A DNA stretch of 10,294 nucleotides, taken from assembly GCA_004212135.1 (NCBI GenBank), contig RXIE01000137.1, forward strand, positions 1-10,294, given 5' to 3'. This DNA is from Candidatus Methanophagales archaeon ANME-1-THS. GTDB lineage: Archaea; Halobacteriota; Syntropharchaeia; Alkanophagales; Methanospirareceae. Position numbers and translations under genes: made by a program. Below are positions 1-5,578 of the stretch, piece after piece. The notes under the pieces were generated by a model that was not told the origin of the DNA, did not search any database, and saw only the letters and a program-made list of their open reading frames with translations. Each line of letters opens with the position of its first letter. The first letter of the stretch is position 1.

Positions 1-456
1 TCTGAGATACGAGCTGTAGAACCCGATGCACTGCTGCTATCAAACGGACCCGGCGACCCGAAACGGGGTAAAAATGCACTGCATATCGTGAAGGAATTCG
101 CCGGCAAACTTCCTATATTCGGCATCTGTCTTGGTCACCAGATCATAGCGCTTGCGCTCGGATGTGAGACGTATAAACTGAAATTTGGGCATCGAGGCGC
201 GAACCAGCCGGTGAAAGAGCTTACAAGCGGGCGCGTGTATATCACCTCGCAGAATCACGGGTTCGCCGTGGATAAGGACTCTATGGACGGTATAGTGGAG
301 CTCACCCAGGTCAATGCAAACGATGGCACGGTCGAAGGATTTAAAGACACCTATTTGGGTATACACAGTGTGCAATACCATCCAGAAGCAGGGCCAGGTC
401 CTGGGGATACCGCACGGATCTTCTTTGACGAACTGATAGAGTATGTACAAACCTAA
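1..456 (+). CDS. carA: Carbamoyl-phosphate synthase small (glutaminase) subunit, 3' part
   Basis: The frame is open from the first base, so this is the C-terminal 151 residues of a longer protein whose start lies outside the window. It hydrolyses glutamine and passes ammonia to the large subunit CarB to make carbamoyl phosphate for arginine and pyrimidine synthesis in the cytoplasm. Visible signatures are SNGPGDP (about residues 14-20 of the fragment), the nucleophile elbow GICLGHQ with Cys43, the CarA-specific stretch KFGHRGANQPV, the SQNHGFAVD block, and HSVQYHPEAGPGPGDT, which supplies the catalytic His127 and Glu129. The combination FGHRGAN plus SQNHG separates CarA from other class-I amidotransferases. 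It ends normally with TAA. The next gene is pdxT rather than carB, so the large subunit must be upstream or elsewhere. Family assignment is firm. Confidence 0.95.
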   Translation, partial: SEIRAVEPDALLLSNGPGDPKRGKNALHIVKEFAGKLPIFGICLGHQIIALALGCETYKLKFGHRGANQPVKELTSGRVYITSQNHGFAVDKDSMDGIVELTQVNANDGTVEGFKDTYLGIHSVQYHPEAGPGPGDTARIFFDELIEYVQT

Positions 457-529
457 AAAACCTAAAGATTGAAGTACGAGGTCCATGATGGTGGTAACTG
501 GAAGATAGAACGATCGACTGAGACCAAGG

Positions 530-1141
530 ATGACGACGAGAATAGGAGTGATCGGGCTACAGGGTGATGTTGAGGAGCACGCCATCGCGCTGGAGAAGAC
601 ATTAGCGGAGCGCGGTGCCCTGGGTGAGGTAGTGAAGATAAAGCATCGGGGATTGGTTTCGTCCTGCGATGCGCTCGTGATACCGGGCGGTGAGAGTACC
701 ACGATAGGCAGGCTTATGGAACGTGAGCATATCATTTCAGAGGTTAAAGTGGCCGTGGAAGACCATGCAATACCGATATTGGGCACATGTGCAGGCATGG
801 TCTTGCTTGCGAAGGAGGGCGATGAGGAAGTTGCAAAAACTGGTCAGCCACTCCTCGGGTTAATGGATGTTAAAGTGAAGCGGAACGCTTTCGGTAGGCA
901 ACGGGAATCGTTTGAGATCATGCTGCCCATGCGGATTTTTGAAGAGCCGTTTCCCGCAGTCTTCATTCGCGCACCGGCTATCACGCATGCGGCAGAACGG
1001 GTGGAGGTACTCGCAACGTTCGGTGAGCTGATCGTAGCTGCGCAGCAACGAAATGTGATTGCACTGTCCTTTCATCCTGAACTCACCGATGATCGGAGGA
1101 TACACCATTATTTCCTGGACCTGGTGGAGTATGCAGAATAA
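530..1141 (+). CDS. pdxT: Pyridoxal 5'-phosphate synthase glutaminase subunit PdxT
   Basis: This 203-residue protein has the normal family length. PdxT hydrolyses glutamine and channels ammonia to the PdxS synthase core, which makes pyridoxal 5'-phosphate from ribose 5-phosphate and glyceraldehyde 3-phosphate. Signatures are IGVIGLQGDVEEH at the N-terminus, the substrate-binding PGGESTTIGRL (52-62), the nucleophile elbow GTCAGM with Cys87, the GLMDVKVKRNAFGRQ region (110-124), and FHPELTDD with His182 and Glu184. The ATG fits the family N-terminus exactly. Only a weak purine-rich CAAGG lies directly before it. It sits 73 bases after carA and 24 before hisH on the same strand. pdxS is not in the window. 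PLP made by this enzyme is the cofactor of DapL encoded further right, but that link is metabolic, not an operon. Confidence 0.95.
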   Translation: MTTRIGVIGLQGDVEEHAIALEKTLAERGALGEVVKIKHRGLVSSCDALVIPGGESTTIGRLMEREHIISEVKVAVEDHAIPILGTCAGMVLLAKEGDEEVAKTGQPLLGLMDVKVKRNAFGRQRESFEIMLPMRIFEEPFPAVFIRAPAITHAAERVEVLATFGELIVAAQQRNVIALSFHPELTDDRRIHHYFLDLVEYAE

Positions 1142-1165
1142 AGCGTTCTTTTTAAAGACTGGTAT

Positions 1166-1771
1166 ATGATCGCAATTATTGATTACGGAATGGGCAATCT
1201 CTTCAGTATTTACAATGGGCTGAAACGAGTGTATGATGAGCCGAGGCTGGTTACGGCTGAGAATATCGCGAGGCTGAAGGAGGCTGAGGGCGTCATCGTG
1301 CCCGGCGTCGGCGCGTTTGATGATGGCATACGCAACTTGAAACCGTTTTCCGAGGCGTTACTCGACTGTGTGGGATCGGGCGTGCCCGTGCTTGGAATCT
1401 GCATTGGCATGCAAGTACTGTTTGAAGCGAGCGAAGAGGGCAACGAAAAAGGATTGGGGCTGATACCCGGAACCGTGGTTCGGCTACCGAGAACCGTGAG
1501 GGTGCCGCACATGGGCTGGAACAATCTGCATCTCCGAAAAGATTCCGCGCTGCTCGACGGGATCACCGGAGAAGATTATTTCTACTTCGTGCACTCGTAT
1601 CACTGCGTGCCGCGCGATAAGGAGTGTATTATCGCATCCGTCGAATACGGCGTGCAAATAACCGCAGTCGTCAATAAAATGAACTTATATGGCGTTCAGT
1701 TTCACCCCGAGAAGTCATCAAAGAGAGGGTTGCAACTCTTAAAAAATTTCGTGCGTATATGCACGGGTTAA
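1166..1771 (+). CDS. hisH: Imidazole glycerol phosphate synthase glutaminase subunit HisH
   Basis: HisH (201 residues, normal length) releases ammonia from glutamine for HisF, which uses it to convert PRFAR into imidazole glycerol phosphate and AICAR in histidine synthesis. Signatures are IAIIDYGMGNLFSI at the start, VPGVGAFDDGI (45-55) forming the oxyanion region, LGICIGMQ with nucleophile Cys79, the HisH-typical VPHMGWN (113-119), the YFVHSYH block, and GVQFHPEKSS with His180 and Glu182. The ATG begins the conserved first strand. There is no good Shine-Dalgarno sequence, and the pyrimidine/T-rich bases before it suggest a weak or leaderless-type context. It is 24 bases after pdxT, so co-transcription is likely. 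Its partner hisF follows on the same strand but only after about 1.1 kb of A+T-rich, decayed DNA. Confidence 0.96.
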   Translation: MIAIIDYGMGNLFSIYNGLKRVYDEPRLVTAENIARLKEAEGVIVPGVGAFDDGIRNLKPFSEALLDCVGSGVPVLGICIGMQVLFEASEEGNEKGLGLIPGTVVRLPRTVRVPHMGWNNLHLRKDSALLDGITGEDYFYFVHSYHCVPRDKECIIASVEYGVQITAVVNKMNLYGVQFHPEKSSKRGLQLLKNFVRICTG

Positions 1772-1835
1772 GATTTCGCTGAAGCTGCATGCCTTCGTGC
1801 TTCTAAAGGCTTTCTCAATGCTTGTCGTTATTATC

Positions 1836-1858
1836 AAGAAAAGCTTTCTTTTATACTC
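1836..1858 (+). promoter_or_regulatory. Candidate TATA box and palindrome ahead of the broken gene
   Basis: A small palindrome centred on AAAGCTTT is followed directly by TTTTATACT. The latter is a plausible archaeal TATA element placed about 65 bases before the ATG at 1921. The preceding T-rich run could equally act as a terminator for hisH. A GGAGGC ribosome binding site (about 1911-1916) precedes the ATG. Inference from motif and spacing only. Confidence 0.35.
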
Positions 1859-1920
1859 TGAAACGTTGGTAAGCAATGAGGATATAGGTAAGAAAAAGTC
1901 CACTGTAAACGGAGGCTTCC

Positions 1921-2723
1921 ATGAGTATCAAGGATGAATATTTAGAATTTAAAGCACAATACCAACTTAGAACAAATAAGTTTGATGATAGAGTGACAGT
2001 ACAAAAATTTTTACGAGATCGTCTGGAAGACATTTGGGCAGAAGGTCCACACTTTACTAATGGAGGCTTATTATCGAATTATATGACTCAATTTGCAATA
2101 GGATTTGCATATTATGATTGTACACCAAGTTCATTTTGTAAGACTAGATGTTATGGCTTGCCAATAAAGGGTGTTCATGATTATTATATGTTAAGATTGG
2201 GAGTAATTACATCCGAATCACTCAAAACTGATGATCCAAGATTTATGAGAGTCTTATCTGAAAAAATAAAAGACTTAAAATGCCTTGAAATAGGCCATTG
2301 GGGAGATGCTGTGCTAGAACAAGTACCGACTATTATTAAATTAGTTAAAGAAAATAGCAACACTATCTTCTGGTGGTATACTAAGAAAAAAGATATAGCC
2401 TTAGCTGTAAATAATTATAACTTACCAAATCTCTAAGCCTACTTGAGCCTTGATCCAGAGACTCCTTATCCCTCAGAGAGTGAATACCCTTATGGAATTA
2501 CTTACCTTTTGGAGAAGGCATATTTCATAAAAATCACCAAGAAATTTTGGCTGACCGCCGATTAGTTGCTATCTTCCCATTGAAAAAAGGGCAATTTGCG
2601 GAAGATCCAGCAAACTATGGTATAGCAAATCATCCAAAGATATGTGAGGAGAAGAAATTATTATCTAAAGGATATAAAGGACAAGAGATGTGCCTATCTT
2701 GCATTGGACGTTGCAGATATTAA
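1921..2723 (+). pseudogene. Broken gene for a Cys-rich, GP88-like protein
   Basis: The first 171 codons run from the ATG (preceded by GGAGGC) to TAA at 2434-2436. Same-frame similarity to protein-like sequence continues past that stop (AYLSLDPETPYPSESEYPYG) to about 2507. There the frame shifts in a CTTTT run, consistent with loss of one T. The new frame continues FGEGIFHKNHQEILADRRL to TAA at 2721-2723. The repaired product would be about 267 residues. Conserved-looking features are a Cys cluster C-x5-C-x3-CY (67, 73, 77), GHWGD, FWWYTKK, LPNL followed by a YLSLDPE-like segment, and a C-terminal C-x15-C-x2-C-x3-C cluster, suggesting metal or Fe-S binding. This order resembles GP88 (phage gene product 88) family proteins, but that is a memory-based inference. 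Base composition is strikingly A+T-rich compared with hisH and hisF, suggesting transfer from elsewhere followed by decay. Confidence 0.7.
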
Positions 2724-2813
2724 CAAATGAATAGTTCGCAACTTTGCCTAACACGGAGTCGCCGGCTGCTGAGGATAGTAACTTCGGCCACCTAGAAAAC
2801 GTCAAGCGAAAGG

Positions 2814-2830
2814 CCTAACGCCACCTTAGG
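2814..2830. repeat. Short hairpin CCTAA-N7-TTAGG
   Basis: A perfect 5-bp inverted repeat with a 7-base loop lies between the broken gene and hisF. It is weak as a terminator because no T tract follows. It overlaps the left arm of the longer-range inverted repeat around the hisF promoter. Confidence 0.3.
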
Positions 2831-2878
2831 GAAAATAAACATATTTAAAAAACGTTCATTTTAATAGTAAAGGTGGCG
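2819..2878. promoter_or_regulatory. hisF promoter region bracketed by a 9-bp inverted repeat
   Basis: A TATA-like ATATTTAAAA lies at 2841-2850, about 40 bases before the hisF ATG, so a start site near 2872-2876 is expected. A perfect 9-bp inverted repeat, CGCCACCTT (2819-2827) and AAGGTGGCG (2870-2878), flanks it. The right arm contains the AGGTGG that serves as hisF ribosome binding site, 12 bases before the ATG. This promoter would allow hisF expression independent of hisH. Whether the repeat is an operator or coincidence cannot be told from sequence. Confidence 0.45.
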
Positions 2879-2888
2879 ATGTGCGCGA

Positions 2889-3734
2889 ATGTTAGCAAAA
2901 CGAATTATTCCCTGTCTGGACTGTGATCTGGGCATCCCTGAGGGGCGGGTAGTAAAAGGCGTCGAGTTTCAACGGATTACGTATGCGGGTATCCCCTGGG
3001 AGCTTGCGGCGGAATACGATGAGCAAGGCGCAGATGAACTCGTCTTTCTGGACATCACGGCATCCCACGAGCGAAGGGAGACGATGGCGCGCGTGATCGA
3101 AAAGACCGCGAGTAACGTGTTTATTCCGCTGACCGTGGGTGGCGGGATTCGCAGCCTGGAAGATGCACGCAAGATGTTCAATGCCGGCGCGGACAAGGTC
3201 TCAGTGAACACCGCGGCGATAACGAATCCTGAACTGGTGAACGAGCTTGCGAGCCGATTTGGAAGTCAGGCATGCGTGGTCGCGATCGATGCGAAGCGGC
3301 GGTATCTTCGAAGTGAAGAAGACGTGAGCAAGGCAATGACGGAACGAAGAGCGCTTGTAGAAACGAACGAGGGCACCTGCTGGTTTGAATGCTCATCTTA
3401 CGGTGGCAGGAAGTTCACGGGTGTTGATGCGCTCCACTGGGCAAAGGAGGTAGAAGCGAGAGGTGCAGGCGAAATCCTGCTCACGAGTATGGACCGGGAC
3501 GGGACACGAGAGGGCTATGACCTCGAGTTGACTGCCGCGGTCTGCGATCGCGTGAATATCCCCGTGATCGCTTCCGGAGGGTGCGGATCGCTGGTACACC
3601 TGAAAGAGGTATTTGAGTGCACGGACGTGTCGGCCGCGCTTGCCGCATCGATTTTCCATTATAAGGAATATACCGTTGAGGATGTCAAGCGATATTTGAA
3701 AGAGCAGGGCATTCACGTGCGATTAAACGGTTAA
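2889..3734 (+). CDS. hisF: Imidazole glycerol phosphate synthase cyclase subunit HisF
   Basis: HisF (281 residues) is the (beta/alpha)8-barrel cyclase that combines PRFAR with ammonia from HisH, giving imidazole glycerol phosphate and AICAR. Signatures are MLAKRIIPCLD with catalytic Asp11, LVFLDITASHE (51-61), the phosphate-binding VGGGIRS (83-89), GADKVSVN (100-107), VVAIDAKR with catalytic Asp134, GEILLTSMDRDGT (194-206), PVIASGGCG (225-233) and ALAASIFHY near the end. It is longer than the roughly 250-residue bacterial form. Extra residues lie after CLD (CDLGIPEG) and in the loop at about 139-170, both common in archaeal HisF. The ATG is set by the conserved N-terminus and has AGGTGG upstream. 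It probably has its own promoter because a decayed gene separates it from hisH. Confidence 0.97.
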   Translation: MLAKRIIPCLDCDLGIPEGRVVKGVEFQRITYAGIPWELAAEYDEQGADELVFLDITASHERRETMARVIEKTASNVFIPLTVGGGIRSLEDARKMFNAGADKVSVNTAAITNPELVNELASRFGSQACVVAIDAKRRYLRSEEDVSKAMTERRALVETNEGTCWFECSSYGGRKFTGVDALHWAKEVEARGAGEILLTSMDRDGTREGYDLELTAAVCDRVNIPVIASGGCGSLVHLKEVFECTDVSAALAASIFHYKEYTVEDVKRYLKEQGIHVRLNG

Positions 3735-3928
3735 TAAAAGGTTTATCAAACCCGTTTCGCGAAAAACGCAATTTCCCGTAAAAGATACCCTGACTTAGAA
3801 GATCACGGATGAGCTGGTAAGTTGGCAGCGAGCAATAACTCTAAAAAGTAGAAAAAGAGTAGACATCCCAAGGAAGATAAACTCGTTAAGCAATTGTCAT
3901 CCATTATGTTTAGAGAGGAAAATAGGAA
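3735..3928. other. Intergenic stretch after hisF
   Basis: I see no gene here. It is A-rich, with a small GCG-AAAAA-CGC hairpin shortly after the hisF stop (about 3767-3780) and an ACTCT...AGAGT inverted repeat near 3838-3862. No clear T-tract terminator follows the first hairpin. Confidence 0.4.
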
Positions 3929-4208
3929 ATGAAAGAAATAACAAGCCAAGAAATAGAGCTCCCAGAGTGGTGTTTAATTTTGAAAGAGTTGGAAGAAGAA
4001 GCTAAAAGATAGATCATCTCCCCTTCAACCGGAGGAAAGAACAAAGGAGGCAATCTGGCGCCCTCAATGTGGAGTTAGACTTAAATTCAACAACCTTCAG
4101 GATCACCTCGCTAAAAGACATCCAAAGAGCACGGTAGGTGTAGATAGCTGTGATCACTTGTACAATCCAAAATTTAGAAAAGATTTAAAACAAGTATCGC
4201 CTATATGA
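3929..4208 (+). pseudogene. Degraded small gene with a C2H2 zinc-finger-like remnant
   Basis: An ATG at 3929, with AGAGAGG about a dozen bases upstream, opens a 27-codon frame (MKEITSQEIELPEWC... to TAG at 4010-4012). An overlapping frame, open from 3984 to TGA at 4206-4208, continues with protein-like sequence: EERTKEAIWRPQCGVRLKF followed by NLQDHLAKRHPKS. The last part has the layout of a small archaeal C2H2 zinc finger (C-x2-C, hydrophobic spacer, L-x2-H-x4-H), except that the expected first Cys is Arg (CGC where TGC would fit). A single frame change in the GAAGAAGAAG run would join both parts into a protein of about 92 residues. The missing Cys and the frame break both argue for decay. 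The assignment is tentative; the two frames might be unrelated short ORFs. Confidence 0.4.
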
Positions 4209-4225
4209 TATCACCTATAGGATAT

Positions 4226-4259
4226 TATACATGACGACTTAAATGCCTGCGCATAATTT
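4226..4259. repeat. IS630 left terminal inverted repeat
   Basis: 34-bp imperfect repeat paired with 5318-5351. The outermost TATACAT and the inner CTGCGCATA are identical in both copies. The first TA is probably target duplication. Confidence 0.85.
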
Positions 4260-4808
4260 GCGGAGTGTAGCGTTGGGCTCTTTCCATATTTTGAATTGCT
4301 CTAGCAGTGTCTGAATAAGAGTCTCAATGGTTGGAAAATAGCGGTTATGCACACAGAGGCGTCGTATCAATTTCCAGACGCGCTCGATGGGATTGAGATG
4401 GGGGCTGTAAGGTGGCAGAAAGTCCAGCATGAGCTTCTGGTTATGTTCCTCCAACCAACCTGACAGGGCGGTAGCATGATGGTAACGGCTGTTATCCAGG
4501 ACCAAATGCATAGGAACTCCACCATACCCGTGCCTCATAAGGTCTTCGAGAAACAGTCGAAAGGTCTCTGAATTGAATGTGGGAGAGGGCATCATCAGCA
4601 GCTTTCCAGTGGCTATTTGAACAGCACCGAAAACGCTAACGCTTTTGCGTGTCGGAGCATGAAGCACAACAGGGCCTACATTCTCCGGCGGTACCCACAT
4701 CTTATATCGTGAGCCGTGCTGATAGAAATGGCATTCGTCTAGACTCCACAGATCAACATCGTCACGGAGAACGTTTTCGGCCAGTTTTTTTAAAAGCTCC
4801 TTGGGCAA
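4239..4808 (-). CDS. IS630 transposase, C-terminal DDE catalytic part (second frame)
   Basis: This frame carries the RNase-H-fold catalytic domain that cuts and joins DNA at the element ends. The acidic triad is visible: WSLDECHF (Asp24 of this frame), HLVLDNSRYHH (Asp105) and LPPYSPHLNPIERVW (Glu142), with 36 residues between the second Asp and Glu, as in IS630/Tc1-like enzymes. The only start codon near its 5' end is TTG, without a ribosome binding site, and stops lie just upstream in frame. Independent translation is therefore unlikely. Its real coding part begins at about 4787 (LLKKLAENVLRDDVD), continuing from the first frame across the A7 run. Together they would give a single protein of about 347 residues, normal for the family. 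It ends inside the left terminal repeat. Activity depends on whether the shift is programmed or a mutation. Confidence 0.88.
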   Translation of the reverse strand: MPKELLKKLAENVLRDDVDLWSLDECHFYQHGSRYKMWVPPENVGPVVLHAPTRKSVSVFGAVQIATGKLLMMPSPTFNSETFRLFLEDLMRHGYGGVPMHLVLDNSRYHHATALSGWLEEHNQKLMLDFLPPYSPHLNPIERVWKLIRRLCVHNRYFPTIETLIQTLLEQFKIWKEPNATLRKLCAGI

Positions 4809-5277
4809 TTGGATCTGCTTCAGCTATTACTCCTCGCGATTTTCGAAGACGAAAATCAAGCTTATGAAATAGTCGCTGACATTGGCGGGCTCCCAGTTTC
4901 ACACCATACACCGTGGCAAGGTGATGGCTCAGCAAGATTCCGTCCCAAAAATTTTGCAGGTATCCAAACACACGAGGAGGCTGTCGCAAATCTTTAGCGA
5001 GCTGCTTCATAATCTCCATTCCAATCCTCGGTGGTCGTCCACTTCGTGGTTTTTCTTGTAAGCCTACGAATCCTTTTGTCTCAAATCGCTTTACCCAGTA
5101 TTCAATTGCACGTGGACTGTGCCCCAATATGTCTGCTACCTCGTAACAACTTAGGCCCTTGCAGACCATAAGTACACCATGCAGTCTATGGTCATATCGT
5201 GCCTCAGCCGAGCGAGAAATCTCGTCCTGAATTGCCAAGGTCATTATCTCTGCATCTTTTATCTCCAGTTGTTGCAT
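4762..5277 (-). CDS. IS630 transposase, N-terminal DNA-binding part (first frame)
   Basis: This is a 171-residue product from ATG at 5277, preceded by a strong GAGGTGA ribosome binding site four bases away. Residues about 30-100 form the paired helix-turn-helix region typical of IS630 transposases: GLSCYEVADILGHSPRAIEYW (41-61) for the first, then WVKRFETKGFVGL and the linker EKPRSGRPPRI (75-85), resembling the GRPR-type linker. About 100-150 would be the second DNA-binding helix set (LGARQCQRLFHKLDFRLRKS). It ends in TGRKRSP and TGA after passing the GCTTTTAAAAAAACTGG sequence. There the catalytic domain frame takes over if one A is skipped. Alone it would bind the ends but lacks the DDE residues, so it might act as a regulator of transposition (inference). 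Confidence 0.88.
   Translation of the reverse strand: MQQLEIKDAEIMTLAIQDEISRSAEARYDHRLHGVLMVCKGLSCYEVADILGHSPRAIEYWVKRFETKGFVGLQEKPRSGRPPRIGMEIMKQLAKDLRQPPRVFGYLQNFWDGILLSHHLATVYGVKLGARQCQRLFHKLDFRLRKSRGVIAEADPIAQGAFKKTGRKRSP
4779..4789 (-). other. T4A7 run: frameshift or slippage site joining the transposase frames
   Basis: On the coding strand, GCT TTT AAA AAA ACT continues the first frame. Removing one A (six instead of seven) gives GCT TTT AAA AAA CTG GCC, which joins the N-terminal part directly to LAENVLRDDVD. The change is +1, or loss of one base, so polymerase slippage on the A/T run, ribosomal shifting or a simple mutation are all possible. Confidence 0.65.
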
Positions 5278-5281
5278 CCTC

Positions 5282-5320
5282 TCACCTCAATAGATGAGAT
5301 ATGCGGAGGATGTATATAAA
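5282..5320 (-). promoter_or_regulatory. Transposase promoter and ribosome binding site
   Basis: On the minus strand TTTATATA (5320-5313) is a good archaeal TATA box. About 25 bases further would place transcription start near 5288-5290, just at the GAGGTGA ribosome binding site (5288-5282) before the ATG at 5277. This implies a very short leader. Confidence 0.6.
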
Positions 5321-5351
5321 CTATGCGCAGAGACTTATGACGCTATGTATA
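5318..5351. repeat. IS630 right terminal inverted repeat
   Basis: Inverted partner of 4226-4259. Its inner end overlaps the TATA box used by the transposase, so transposase binding to this end could affect its own transcription (inference). Confidence 0.85.
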
Positions 5352-5578
5352 AAAAGGTTTTTATTATTTGCTAGTAGTTGCGGTATCGGGTCGGGCAAAG
5401 AGAAGGCGAAATTCATATTTTTCCCTTCGAGATATTTGCCAAGCTCCTCCATTTTGAGCGGGCTTATAGAAGCCCAAGGATAAAATCTATTTTTATAAGT
5501 GACCGTTTGGTAAAAGAATTTAAAGAAAATAGACCACAAAAAGCCGCAAAACGTCCAAGTGAAAAGCCACCTTCTCAT
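5321..5578 (-). pseudogene. Short membrane-like ORF after dapF, 3' end replaced by the IS
   Basis: The ATG at 5578 shares its A with the dapF stop codon (TGATG), the classic arrangement for translational coupling, so this frame is probably a real gene of the dapF operon. The product begins MRRWLFTWTFCGFLWSIFF, a strongly hydrophobic, aromatic segment that could anchor it in the membrane (residues about 4-23). A soluble-looking part with KMEELGKYLEGK and FAFSLPDPIPQLLANN follows. About 75 codons precede the IS edge at 5351; the last few codons (IHSVISLCA) come from the IS terminal repeat. If the IS and one TA are removed, the frame would end soon after, at a TAG in 4218-4220, as about 80 residues, so only a short tail was changed. 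I do not recognise a family. It may still be functional. Confidence 0.45.

Larger units (their letters stand above)
4226..5351 (-). mobile_element. IS630-family insertion sequence, structurally complete
   Basis: The element is about 1.12 kb. Its ends are imperfect inverted repeats: 4226-4259 reads TATACATGACGACTTAAATG and onward; the reverse complement of 5318-5351 reads TATACATAGCGTCATAAGTC and onward. By eye 26 of 34 positions match, including a block at the inner part (CTGCGCATA, with one mismatch just after it). TA occurs at both outer edges (4226-4227 and 5350-5351), as expected for the TA target duplication of IS630/Tc1-mariner elements. The transposase genes lie on the minus strand, reading from the right end. 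It sits in the A+T-rich, decayed zone between hisF and dapF and appears to have cut the 3' end of the short gene following dapF. Confidence 0.9.

Noticed and set aside
40..798. Long minus-strand open frame opposite carA and pdxT
   Set aside because: It spans two clearly real genes on the other strand, and its translation is low-quality with no recognisable motif.
1143..1158. TTTTTAAAG between pdxT and hisH as a hisH promoter
   Set aside because: It lies only about 10 bases before the hisH ATG, too close for a TATA box that positions transcription about 25 bases downstream.
2434..2436. Possible stop-codon readthrough in the GP88-like gene
   Set aside because: The codon is TAA (not TAG for pyrrolysine or TGA for selenocysteine), and a second independent frame lesion follows, so decay is simpler.
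2744..2820. Two GCCTAAC motifs resembling an integron attC site
   Set aside because: They are in direct orientation and no GTTRRRY partner or paired inner arms exist; no integrase is in the window.
4239..4808. Second transposase frame as an independently started gene
   Set aside because: The only available start is TTG without a ribosome binding site, and the sequence aligns as a direct continuation of the first frame after the A7 run.
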